This document shows positions 50,618-57,813 of a stretch of DNA of 64,000 nucleotides, one piece after another. Within the stretch, counting starts at the first letter, position 1. Each line of letters starts with the position of its first letter. Both the position numbers and the translations under genes were made by a program. Location: positions 186,001 to 250,000 of the forward strand of contig OY969891.1 in assembly GCA_963704355.1 (NCBI GenBank), given 5' to 3'. The notes under the pieces are model-generated. The model was not told where the DNA came from, ran no database searches, and worked only from the letters and a program-made list of their open reading frames with translations. This DNA is from Bog-473 sp963704355 (GTDB taxonomy: Bacteria > Actinomycetota > Acidimicrobiia > Acidimicrobiales > RAAP-2).

Positions 50618-52072
50618 GTGAGGCCCGCCCTGGGACTGTCGCCACTCGATGCCATGTTCCTCCAGATCGAATCCGACCGAACCCCTATGCACATGGTCTC
50701 GATTGCGTTCTTCGAAGCAGGGCCGCTGCTCGATGATCGAGGTGAGCTTCGTATCGAGACCCTCCGCCGGCTGATCTCCTCCCGACTCGAACTGGTTCCA
50801 AAGCTGCGGCAGGTCGCACGGCCGGGCGCCTTGATCGAGGCGCCTCCCGCGTGGTGTGACCAGCCCGACTTCGATATCGCCAACCATGTCACGCGGCGGC
50901 GGTTGTCAACCCCCGGCACTGACGCACAGTTCCTCACACTCTGCGCCGAGGTGGTGTCTTCTCCACTCACCCAGGGTCGGCCCTTGTGGGAGTTGACATT
51001 CGTTGAAGGACTCGAGAACGGCCAGATCGCCTTGATCGAGAAGCTGCACCACTCGATGGCGGACGGTATAGCCGCGGCTGAGCTCGCGATGGTGTTGCTC
51101 GATGTCACGCCGGTGTCCCCCGTCGAGCCGCCGGGAACCGTGTGGCAGCCCGACGCTCCGGTGCCATTCGTGTTCGAGGCCGCCCGAGACCTCTGGCGCC
51201 TTGGCGAGATCGGCGTTCGGCTGGGCGCGTGGGCTGGATGGACAGCGTTGCACCCGCTCCGGCGGGCCCGGATGTGGTCCACGAAACTCGGCGCGGCGGC
51301 AGGGATGGTGCACGCCGGACCGCTCGCTCCTTCGTCGCCTCTCAATCACCAGATTGGTACCGAGCGACAGATTCGACTCGCTCGATTCCCGCTCGAGGAA
51401 GTCCGCAGTATCGCCCACGCCCGTGGCGGCACTGTGAACGACGTCGTTCTGACCCTCGTCACCCAAGGCCTTCACAGGATGGTCGGTCGGGCCGATCGGG
51501 CCCAACGTGAGACCTTCAACGCGTTGGTCCCCGTTGGCCTTGACGCCGGGCCCACACGGGGAATGGCCAACAAGGTCTCGGCTCTGCTCGTCAAACTCCC
51601 GGTCGGCTCAGGCGATGCCGAGGACTCCCTCGCCACCATCTGCGCACAGACCAGGCGGCAGAAAGAACAGCACCAGGAGCTGGTCGCCGATGCAGCCCTA
51701 CGGATCCTCGAACCGCTGCCCCGTACGGCGTTATCCGCTTTGGGCTGGCTGGTCGAGCACCAGCCTTTCTTCAACCTGATCGTAACGAACGTACCCGGGC
51801 CGAGCATTCCGCTCTATGCGCTCGGGGCACGGATGTTGGAGGCCTTTCCCCTGGTGCCGCTCGTAGGGAACCAGGCCCTCGGCGTTGCCGCTCTCTCGTA
51901 CCTGGACCAGCTGAACCTGGGCATGCTCGTCGATCCCAGCGTCTGCCCCGACGTCGACGCGTTCTGCGACGGCATGGACGAAGCGTTCCGTGAGCTCGCC
52001 CTCGCGGACCGAGCCGCCCGAAAAGGCGATGCGTGCCGGCAGCAACGGGCGAGTGACGACCGACTGACTTGA
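50618..52072 (+). CDS. wax ester synthase / diacylglycerol acyltransferase (WS/DGAT)
   Basis: The 484-residue product has the condensation-enzyme fold of bacterial WS/DGATs. The catalytic H-H-x3-D-G motif is EKLHHSMADGIAA. Conserved partners are LSPLDAMFLQIESDRTPMHM near the N-terminus, TVNDVVLTLVTQGLHRM, NKVSALLVKLPVG, and FFNLIVTNVPGPSIPLYALGAR near the end. It makes triacylglycerol from diacylglycerol and acyl-CoA or wax esters. GTG 50618 was chosen for GGAG at 8 bp; an in-frame TTG at 50585 is the longest option. Its DosR-like promoter and position next to DevS/DevR parallel tgs1 of Mycobacterium tuberculosis. Confidence 0.9.
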   Translation: MRPALGLSPLDAMFLQIESDRTPMHMVSIAFFEAGPLLDDRGELRIETLRRLISSRLELVPKLRQVARPGALIEAPPAWCDQPDFDIANHVTRRRLSTPGTDAQFLTLCAEVVSSPLTQGRPLWELTFVEGLENGQIALIEKLHHSMADGIAAAELAMVLLDVTPVSPVEPPGTVWQPDAPVPFVFEAARDLWRLGEIGVRLGAWAGWTALHPLRRARMWSTKLGAAAGMVHAGPLAPSSPLNHQIGTERQIRLARFPLEEVRSIAHARGGTVNDVVLTLVTQGLHRMVGRADRAQRETFNALVPVGLDAGPTRGMANKVSALLVKLPVGSGDAEDSLATICAQTRRQKEQHQELVADAALRILEPLPRTALSALGWLVEHQPFFNLIVTNVPGPSIPLYALGARMLEAFPLVPLVGNQALGVAALSYLDQLNLGMLVDPSVCPDVDAFCDGMDEAFRELALADRAARKGDACRQQRASDDRLT

Positions 52073-52111
52073 ACTGTTCGGGCGGCGCGGGCGACGGCGA
52101 CGCCCGAGTCG

Positions 52112-53230
52112 TCAGCCGAGCGGAACGGCCCACACCAGTCGGGTGCCCCCGCCATCCCTCGGGTGGATTTCGAACGTCCCGCCGAGCTTCTCGGCCCGAT
52201 CGCGGAGGTTGATCAGCCCAAGCCCGGGCTTCGTCAGCGGCATCTCGATCCCCACGCCGTCGTCGACCAGTTCGAGCACGACCCGGTCGGTCACGCCGAG
52301 GGTCACCTCGTAGCGCGAGGCCTGAGCGTGCTTGCCCGCGTTGGTCAGACCCTCCCGAACGACGGCGAGGACATGGTCGCCCATGTGCTGGGGCACCGAG
52401 TTGTCCACGACCCCTTCGAACCGGACCTCGGGCCGGACCCCCAAGGTGTCCGACAACTCTTCGGCCAGTTGCAGCACGGCCTGACGGAGCCCGCCGGGAA
52501 GCGCGGCCTCGCTGAGCTCGAAGATGGCCGATCGAATCTCGCTGATGGTGAGGTCGAGGTCGTCGATCGCCCGGCTGACCCGGTCAATCATCTGATCCCG
52601 CTCGGGCAGCCGCGTTGCCCCCTGGAGGTTCATGCCGACGGCGTAGACACGTTGGATCACCCGATCGTGGAGGTCACGAGCGATCCGGTCCCGATCGTCG
52701 AGCACCGACATCACAAGGACGCGATCGTGCAGCCGGTTGTTCTCGATGGCGATTCCCGCTGCGAACGCCAGCGCCTCGGCGAGGGCTTCGTCTTCGTCGG
52801 TAAAGCCCGCTTCGCCCTGCTTGTCCGTCAGGTAGAGGTTGCCGTAGACCTCGTCGCGCACCCGCACCGGGACACCGAGGAACGACGTCATCGGCGGGTG
52901 ATTGGCCGGGAATCCGTAGCGGCCCGGGTGTTCCTCGAGGTGGGAGAGCCGCAGGGGAGCGGGCTCCGTGATGAGCAGGCCGAGGACGCCGCGCCCGGTG
53001 GGCCGATCGCCGATCTGGGCCTCCTCGGCCTCGCTCAGACCGACCGTGAGGAACTGTTCGAGCCCGGTCCGGGCGGGGTTGAGCACCCCAAGGGCGGCGT
53101 AGCGGGCGCCGACCAGCGTCCTGGCCTCATCGACCAGGTGGCGGAGCAGATCGGTCGGCTCGACGTCGGCGGTGATCATCAGCACCGCCCCCATCAGCCG
53201 GCGCAGCTTCTCCGGATCGTTCACTCGCAT
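52112..53230 (-). CDS. devS: DevS/DosS-like GAF sensor histidine kinase with one GAF domain
   Basis: The 372-residue product has a single GAF domain (~15-165) with DRPTGRGVLGLLITEPAPLRL, HPGRYGFPANHPPM, SFLGVPVRVRDEVYGNLYLTDK. The order and wording follow the heme-binding GAF-A of mycobacterial DosS, including the H-P-P-M His that I recall as the heme ligand. A HisKA_3 region with DRDRIARDLHDRVIQRVYAVGMNLQ (phospho-His) and an ATPase domain (VREGLTNAGKHAQASRY, DDGVGIEMP, GLGLINLRDRAEKLGG) follow. DosS has two GAF domains and about 578 residues; here GAF-B is missing. It is divergent from devR with 78 bp between. It probably senses O2, CO or NO through heme. Confidence 0.85.
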   Translation of the reverse strand: MRVNDPEKLRRLMGAVLMITADVEPTDLLRHLVDEARTLVGARYAALGVLNPARTGLEQFLTVGLSEAEEAQIGDRPTGRGVLGLLITEPAPLRLSHLEEHPGRYGFPANHPPMTSFLGVPVRVRDEVYGNLYLTDKQGEAGFTDEDEALAEALAFAAGIAIENNRLHDRVLVMSVLDDRDRIARDLHDRVIQRVYAVGMNLQGATRLPERDQMIDRVSRAIDDLDLTISEIRSAIFELSEAALPGGLRQAVLQLAEELSDTLGVRPEVRFEGVVDNSVPQHMGDHVLAVVREGLTNAGKHAQASRYEVTLGVTDRVVLELVDDGVGIEMPLTKPGLGLINLRDRAEKLGGTFEIHPRDGGGTRLVWAVPLG

Positions 53231-53308
53231 GTAGGGCACCCCGGTGAATCGTAGGTGTCCCGGAACGGCGAGTCGGAGGGCGCCGTGTCCAGCTGGCAAG
53301 ATGGACGC

Positions 53309-53962
53309 GTGGCCATCCGCGTGTTCCTTCTCGACGACCACGAGTTGGTACGCGAGGGCATCCGCAGCCTCCTGGAGAGCGACGACGAGATCGAAGTCGT
53401 GGGCGAGGCATCGACGGGCGAAGAAGCACTCACCCGCGCCCCACTGGCCCGGCCTGACGTGGCGATCTTGGACGTCCGTCTCCAGAGCGGAAACGGGATC
53501 GAGGTCTGCCGTGACCTGCGCTCAGCCATGCCGGACCTCGCCTGCCTGATGCTCACGAGCTTTGCCGACGACGAGGCTATGTACGCGAGCGTGATGGCCG
53601 GGGCGGCCGGCTACGTCCTCAAGCAAATCAGGGCGCGCGACCTCATCGAGGACGTCAAGAAGGTTGCCGCGGGAGCATCGCTGATGGATCCCCGGGCGAT
53701 CGCAAGAGTCGTGGATCGCATCGCCAACCCGCCCAAGCTCGATCCCGCGCTCTCCTCCCTGTCGCCGCAAGAAAGCAAGATCCTTGATCTCATCGCCGAC
53801 GGCAAGACGAACAAGCAGATCGCCGACGCCATGTTCCTCTCGGAGAACACCGTCAAGAACTACGTCACCGGGCTCCTCCGCAAGCTGAAGATGACCAGCC
53901 GAACCGAGGCGGCCATCTACGCGACCAAAGTCAAGGGTCAGGGTTCCGCCTCTTCCTCGTGA
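53309..53962 (+). CDS. devR: DevR/DosR-like NarL-family response regulator
   Basis: The product has 217 residues, the same length as mycobacterial DevR. The receiver has FLLDDHELVREGI, phospho-Asp in DVAILDVRLQSGNGIEVCRDL, LMLTSFADDEAM and AAGYVLKQI. The LuxR-type HTH reads LTPQES-like SPQESKILDLIADGKTNKQIADAMFLSENTVKNYVTGLLRKLKM; the T-V-K-N-Y segment carries the residues that contact the DosR box in mycobacteria. GTG 53309 gives this length; the frame upstream has no similarity. It overlaps the convergent gene at 53938 by 25 bp. It is the likely activator of all boxes listed here. Confidence 0.88.
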   Translation: MAIRVFLLDDHELVREGIRSLLESDDEIEVVGEASTGEEALTRAPLARPDVAILDVRLQSGNGIEVCRDLRSAMPDLACLMLTSFADDEAMYASVMAGAAGYVLKQIRARDLIEDVKKVAAGASLMDPRAIARVVDRIANPPKLDPALSSLSPQESKILDLIADGKTNKQIADAMFLSENTVKNYVTGLLRKLKMTSRTEAAIYATKVKGQGSASSS

Positions 53963-54273
53963 TCGCTTGGCCGGGGAACCGGCGACGCGACGTCCAAGCC
54001 CCTTTCCGCCAAAGCCACCTCGAGCCGGTAGCGCTCGATTTTCGGATGCACGAAGTTCGTGGGGGTCACGTCGATGCCATATTCGACCGCAAGGCTGATG
54101 AGGGCTCGGTCGTATGCGACCTCGGCAACCAGGGTCGACTCTGACCACACGCCGGCCCCGAGATCCTGAGCGGGCAGCGCGGCCCGGCAACTGAGCGCAT
54201 AGTCGACAAGAGCGTCGCCGGACAACCCCGTGTCCCAGCTATCGATGGCTCCGGAGAGGACCTCCACATACAT
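53938..54273 (-). CDS. small unrecognised protein convergent with devR
   Basis: This soluble 111-residue protein begins MYVEVLSGAIDSWDTGLSGDALVDYALSCRAALPAQD and contains a helical middle (STLVAEVAYDRALISLAVEYGIDVTP) and a charged, acidic end (DHEEEAEP). I do not recognise a family; no metal or nucleotide motif is visible. ATG 54273 is preceded by GGGTGAG and is 6 nt from the predicted transcription start. Its 3' end overlaps devR by 25 bp. The DosR-like promoter puts it in the same regulon. Confidence 0.65.
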   Translation of the reverse strand: MYVEVLSGAIDSWDTGLSGDALVDYALSCRAALPAQDLGAGVWSESTLVAEVAYDRALISLAVEYGIDVTPTNFVHPKIERYRLEVALAERGLDVASPVPRPSDHEEEAEP

Positions 54274-54285
54274 GCTCACCCGGCG

Positions 54286-54329
54286 ATTGTGCGCCACGGG
54301 ACACGCTCTTATATAGGGAGATTCTTCCC
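54286..54329 (-). promoter_or_regulatory. DosR-like box and -10 for the 53938 gene
   Basis: GGGAGATTCTTCCC (54316-54329) and, on the minus strand, CACAAT (54286-54291) have the standard spacing; the predicted start is 54279, 6 nt before ATG 54273. Confidence 0.55.
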
Positions 54330-54363
54330 ATTTGGCCTGTACCCGATGGCGTGGCGCGGCGTC

Positions 54364-54377
54364 GGGACCTTCCTCCG
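54364..54377 (+). promoter_or_regulatory. DosR-like box upstream of membrane protein gene
   Basis: GGGACCTTCCTCCG differs from the 6+2+6 pattern only at the last base, 103 bp upstream of ATG 54480. No NANNNT element is found at the standard distance, so the promoter itself is uncertain. Confidence 0.45.
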
Positions 54378-54479
54378 TAGTGCGAGTGACCTTTGCGCTC
54401 CTTCCTCAGCACGTCAGTAGCCGGACGATGGAGTCGGATCTCCTCACGGGAGGGATCACGACCGAACAAGGAGAGCAAA

Positions 54480-55094
54480 ATGCGACGCAAGGTTTTCGAC
54501 AAGCTGGCCAGTGTGGGTGGCATCGTCGTCGTCATGGTGTTGGCGTTGGCCGGCGCGCTGCTGTTGGTGGGCTACAACTTCGCCAACGACTACGTGCACA
54601 CTCAGCTCGCCGAGCAGCAGATCACGTTCCCCTCAGCGGCGGCCTTCGCCCACCCCGATGGCCAGGAGATCACCAAGTCGATGATCCCTTCGGTGTCCCA
54701 GTACGCCGGACAGCAACTCTTGACGGGTCAGCAAGCTGAGGTCTACGCCAACGACTTCATCGCAGTGCACCTGCACAACATCGGGGGCGGCAAGACCTAC
54801 TCACAGCTGAGTGCGGCGGCCATGAACCTGCCCAAGGGTTCGCCGGCCTACGCGGCAGCCGAGGCGAAGGTCCAGACCGTCTTCCAGGGCACCACGCTCC
54901 GCGGCCTGCTGCTGGAGGCCTACGGATTCAGCCTGATCGCCGAAATCGCGTTCTGGTGCGCCATCGCAGCGTTCTGCCTCGCCGGGGCCATGGCCGTGCT
55001 GGTGCTTCTCGGCTTCGCCCACGCCCGCCGGGTCAGCGAGACCGAGGAACTGCTTCCGAGGCACACTCCCAAGGCGGTGGTGATCGGGGCGTAA
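54480..55094 (+). CDS. two-TM membrane protein of unknown function
   Basis: This 204-residue protein has a strong AAGGAG before ATG 54480. It has an N-terminal helix (VGGIVVVMVLALAGALLLVGYNFA), an extracytoplasmic region of ~110 residues without cysteines (ITFPSAAAFAHPDGQEITKSMIPSVSQYAGQQLLTGQQAEVYA), and a second helix (IAEIAFWCAIAAFCLAGAMAVLVLLGFAHA), with a short cytoplasmic tail. I recognise the general pattern of conserved actinobacterial membrane proteins but no named family. It ends before a clear terminator, so it closes the hypoxia cluster. A DosR-like box lies upstream. Confidence 0.75.
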   Translation: MRRKVFDKLASVGGIVVVMVLALAGALLLVGYNFANDYVHTQLAEQQITFPSAAAFAHPDGQEITKSMIPSVSQYAGQQLLTGQQAEVYANDFIAVHLHNIGGGKTYSQLSAAAMNLPKGSPAYAAAEAKVQTVFQGTTLRGLLLEAYGFSLIAEIAFWCAIAAFCLAGAMAVLVLLGFAHARRVSETEELLPRHTPKAVVIGA

Positions 55095-55126
55095 ACCATT
55101 GACCTACCCTCTCCCGCCAGGAGACG

Positions 55127-55158
55127 ACCAGCCGGCCCGCGCAAGCGGGCCGGCTGGT
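55127..55158 (+). terminator. strong hairpin terminator
   Basis: A perfect 14-bp inverted repeat (ACCAGCCGGCCCGC / GCGGGCCGGCTGGT) with a GCAA loop lies 33 bp after the membrane protein stop. The following CTGTCCC is poor in T, but stem strength and place fit a terminator marking the end of the cluster. Confidence 0.7.
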
Positions 55159-55228
55159 CTGTCCCAACAATGACGAAGAGGCCCTCCATCCAAATGGGCC
55201 TTCGAATGCGGAACGAAGGCGGTTGGCG

Positions 55229-56125
55229 ATGGCAGATGCGGCCATACACACCGAGGGCCTGACCAAGCGTTACGGCGACTCAGTTGCCCTCGACCATCTC
55301 GATCTCGAGGTGGCGACGGGCGAGGTGGTCGGCTACCTCGGACCCAACGGTGCAGGCAAGACGACCACCATCCGCCTCCTGCTTGCGCTCAGCCAACCCA
55401 CGAGCGGGCATTGCCGGATTTTCGGGCTCGACAGCCAGCGCCATCCCGTTGCGACGCATCGACGGCTGGCCTTCGTGGCCGGCGAGGCGAACCTCTGGCC
55501 GTCGCTCACCGGCCTCGAGACTCTCGTCCTTCTCGGACGCGTCCACGGGCGAGCGGACGTCGCCTACCGGGACGAGCTGATCGACCGGTTCGATCTCGAT
55601 CCGAGCAAGAAGGTGCGTGCGTACTCCAAAGGGAACCATCAGAAGGTCATCCTGATCGCCGCCCTCATGGTTCGCCCCGATCTGCTCATCCTCGACGAAC
55701 CGACCAGTGGGCTCGATCCCCTGATGGAGCAGGCATTCCGCCACTGCATCGGCGAAGCCCGCGATCGCGGTCAGACCGTCTTCTTGTCGTCCCACATCAT
55801 GAGCGAGGTCGAGGTCCTTTGCGACCGGGTTGGCATCCTCCGGGCCGGAAAATTGATCGAGATGGGCACCCTGGCCGAGATGCGCCATTTCGAGCGCGCT
55901 GAACGTCGAGGCAACTCTCGACGGCCCGGTCCCAGATCTCTCGGCAATACCCGGCGTGAGCTCCGTGAAGATCGAAGGTCCAACGGTTCGCTGCCAGGTG
56001 AGGGGTCCCATGGAGCCCCTGCTGCGAGTTCTCACCGACGTCGGCGTCACGCAACTCGTGAGCCACGAGCCCTCGCTCGAGGAGCTGTTCCTCGCGCTCT
56101 ACGGCGACGACGACCGTGCTCCCTG
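55229..56125 (+). CDS. ABC exporter ATP-binding protein, frameshifted near the 3' end
   Basis: The ATPase has Walker A GPNGAGKTTT, Q-loop-like region, the signature YSKGNHQKV (SGGQ variant), Walker B LLILDEPTSGLDP and an H-loop LSSHIMSE. The frame from ATG 55229 holds through MGTLAEMRH; the expected C-terminal domain (SSALNVEATLDGPVP, VSSVKIEGPTVRCQV, SHEPSLEELFLALYG) is one frame away. Deleting one T of TTT at 55888 gives one protein of about 298 residues ending at TGA 56123-56125, which overlaps the permease GTG. This is typical of drug/lipid ABC exporters (CcmA family). It is either an assembly error or a real mutation. Confidence 0.8.
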
Positions 56126-57771
56126 ACCTCGCCGTCCGGGCGCCGGTGGAGTCGGCCCTGCGAAGAGAACGATCAGCCGGCGCCGTCGTCGCCCTGGTGA
56201 GTGCGCGCAAGGCGGTTCGCTCGGGTCTCCTGTGGGGGCTGATCTTCGGCATCGCAATCGCGTCGTCGGAGGTCAGCTACGTCAAGATCTACGCGACCTC
56301 GTCCCAGCGCCACGCCCTGGCCGCCACTTACGGCTCGAACAAGGCCATGAGCGCGCTCTTCGGACCTGCTCCCCAGCTTCAGACCGTCGGCGGCTTCACG
56401 GTTTTCAAGATTTCCATGACGCTCATGGTCCTCGGCGCCGTATGGGGACTCCTGATCAGCACGAGGCTCCTGCGCGGCGAGGAGGACTCCGGCCGCTGGG
56501 ACCTCCTTCTGGTGGGCCTGACCACGCGTCGGCGCGCCACCGCCCAAGCCATCGCGGGCTTCGGCGCCGGCGTCCTCACGCTGTGGTCGGTCACCGCGAT
56601 CATCACCGTCCTCTCGGGCCGGGTCCAGAACGTGCGGATCGCGGCAGCGCCTTCGCTCTATTTCGCCCTGGCCTCGGTGGCCACTGCAGTGATGTTCCTG
56701 GCCGTCGGGGCCGCCACGAGCCAGCTCGGCGCGACCCGCCGCCAGGCCGCCTCCTTCGGCGCCATCGTCCTCGGGGTGAGTTACGCCATCCGCCTCATCG
56801 CTGACGCAGGCGTCGGCCTCCACGGGCTGATCTGGGCTTCCCCGTTCGGCTGGGTAGAGGAGCTCCAGCCCCTCACGACGCCCCAACCCCTCGCTTTTCT
56901 CCCCATCGCTGGCTTCACCGTGCTGCTCGCCGGCACCGCCGTGTACTTCGCCGGCCGGCGCGACGTCGGGAAGAGCATCGTGCCGGACCGGGTGCGCGCA
57001 CAGCCCCGTCTGAGGCTGCTCTCGAGTCCGACGGGTCTGGCGGTCCGTTTGCTGCGAGGCAGGGTGATCGGCTGGTGGGTCTCGATCGCCGGGTCCGCTC
57101 TCCTCTTCGGGCTCATCACAAAGTCGGCGGGCGCCACCATCTCGGGCTCGGCCAAAGAAATCTTCTCCAAGCTCGGTGCCTCAGGAGCCGGGAGCGGCGC
57201 CGTGCTCGGTGCGTGCTTCCTCATCCTCGCGGTGCTTGTTGGATTCGTTGCCGCCGGCCAAATTACCGCCGGCCGGGCCGAGGAGTCCGGAGGCATGCTC
57301 GACCAAATCCTGAGCCGCCCGGTCTCGCGCCCGTCGTGGCTCGGCGGGAGGCTGCTCGTGGCGATCGTCGTGGTGGTGCTGAGCGGGGTCGCGGCGGCCA
57401 TCTTCACGTGGATCGGTGCCGCCAGCCAACGGGCGGGGGTGAGTTTCGTCTCCCTCCTCGGCGCGGGATTGAACCTCGTGCCGCCGGCGATCATCATTTT
57501 GGGCATCGGCACCCTTGTCTTCGGGTTACGGCCACGGCTCACATCCATCGCCGTCTACGGCGTGCTGGGCTGGTCGCTGCTCCTCGTCATCGTCGGAGGC
57601 ATTGGCGCCGTCAACCACTGGGTGTTGGACACGTCCGTCTTCCACCACATGGCGTCGGCTCCGGCGGTCCATCCGAACTGGGGAGCCAATGGAGTCATGC
57701 TCGGCCTTGGCGCGCTGAGCGCGTTGGCTGGCACCTTGGCCTTCAAGAGGCGCGACCTGCACGGTGAGTGA
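56116..57771 (+). CDS. ABC exporter permease, ABC-2 type
   Basis: The 551-residue polytopic protein has about 12 hydrophobic segments arranged as two similar halves (for example LVSARKAVRSGLLWGLIFGIAIASS and LRGRVIGWWVSIAGSALLFGLI). EEDSGRWDLLLVGLTTRR and EESGGMLDQILSRPVSRPSW are the paired cytoplasmic coupling-helix motifs typical of the ABC-2 antibiotic-exporter permease family. GTG 56116 overlaps the ATPase gene end, so the two form one transporter. The substrate is unknown. No DosR-like box is present. Confidence 0.88.
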   Translation: MLPDLAVRAPVESALRRERSAGAVVALVSARKAVRSGLLWGLIFGIAIASSEVSYVKIYATSSQRHALAATYGSNKAMSALFGPAPQLQTVGGFTVFKISMTLMVLGAVWGLLISTRLLRGEEDSGRWDLLLVGLTTRRRATAQAIAGFGAGVLTLWSVTAIITVLSGRVQNVRIAAAPSLYFALASVATAVMFLAVGAATSQLGATRRQAASFGAIVLGVSYAIRLIADAGVGLHGLIWASPFGWVEELQPLTTPQPLAFLPIAGFTVLLAGTAVYFAGRRDVGKSIVPDRVRAQPRLRLLSSPTGLAVRLLRGRVIGWWVSIAGSALLFGLITKSAGATISGSAKEIFSKLGASGAGSGAVLGACFLILAVLVGFVAAGQITAGRAEESGGMLDQILSRPVSRPSWLGGRLLVAIVVVVLSGVAAAIFTWIGAASQRAGVSFVSLLGAGLNLVPPAIIILGIGTLVFGLRPRLTSIAVYGVLGWSLLLVIVGGIGAVNHWVLDTSVFHHMASAPAVHPNWGANGVMLGLGALSALAGTLAFKRRDLHGE

Positions 57772-57813
57772 TCCGCGGGACAGCCTGCGGACCGTGCGAA
57801 GACTCCTGATGCC

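Noticed and set aside
53231..53308. DosR-like box between devS and devR
   Set aside because: Only a weak half-site (TGTCCC) is present and no -10 fits the spacing, so I do not claim autoregulation.
55886..55892. Programmed frameshift in the ABC ATPase
   Set aside because: No slippery heptamer with a downstream structure was recognised, and two similar one-base insertions elsewhere make a sequence error more likely.
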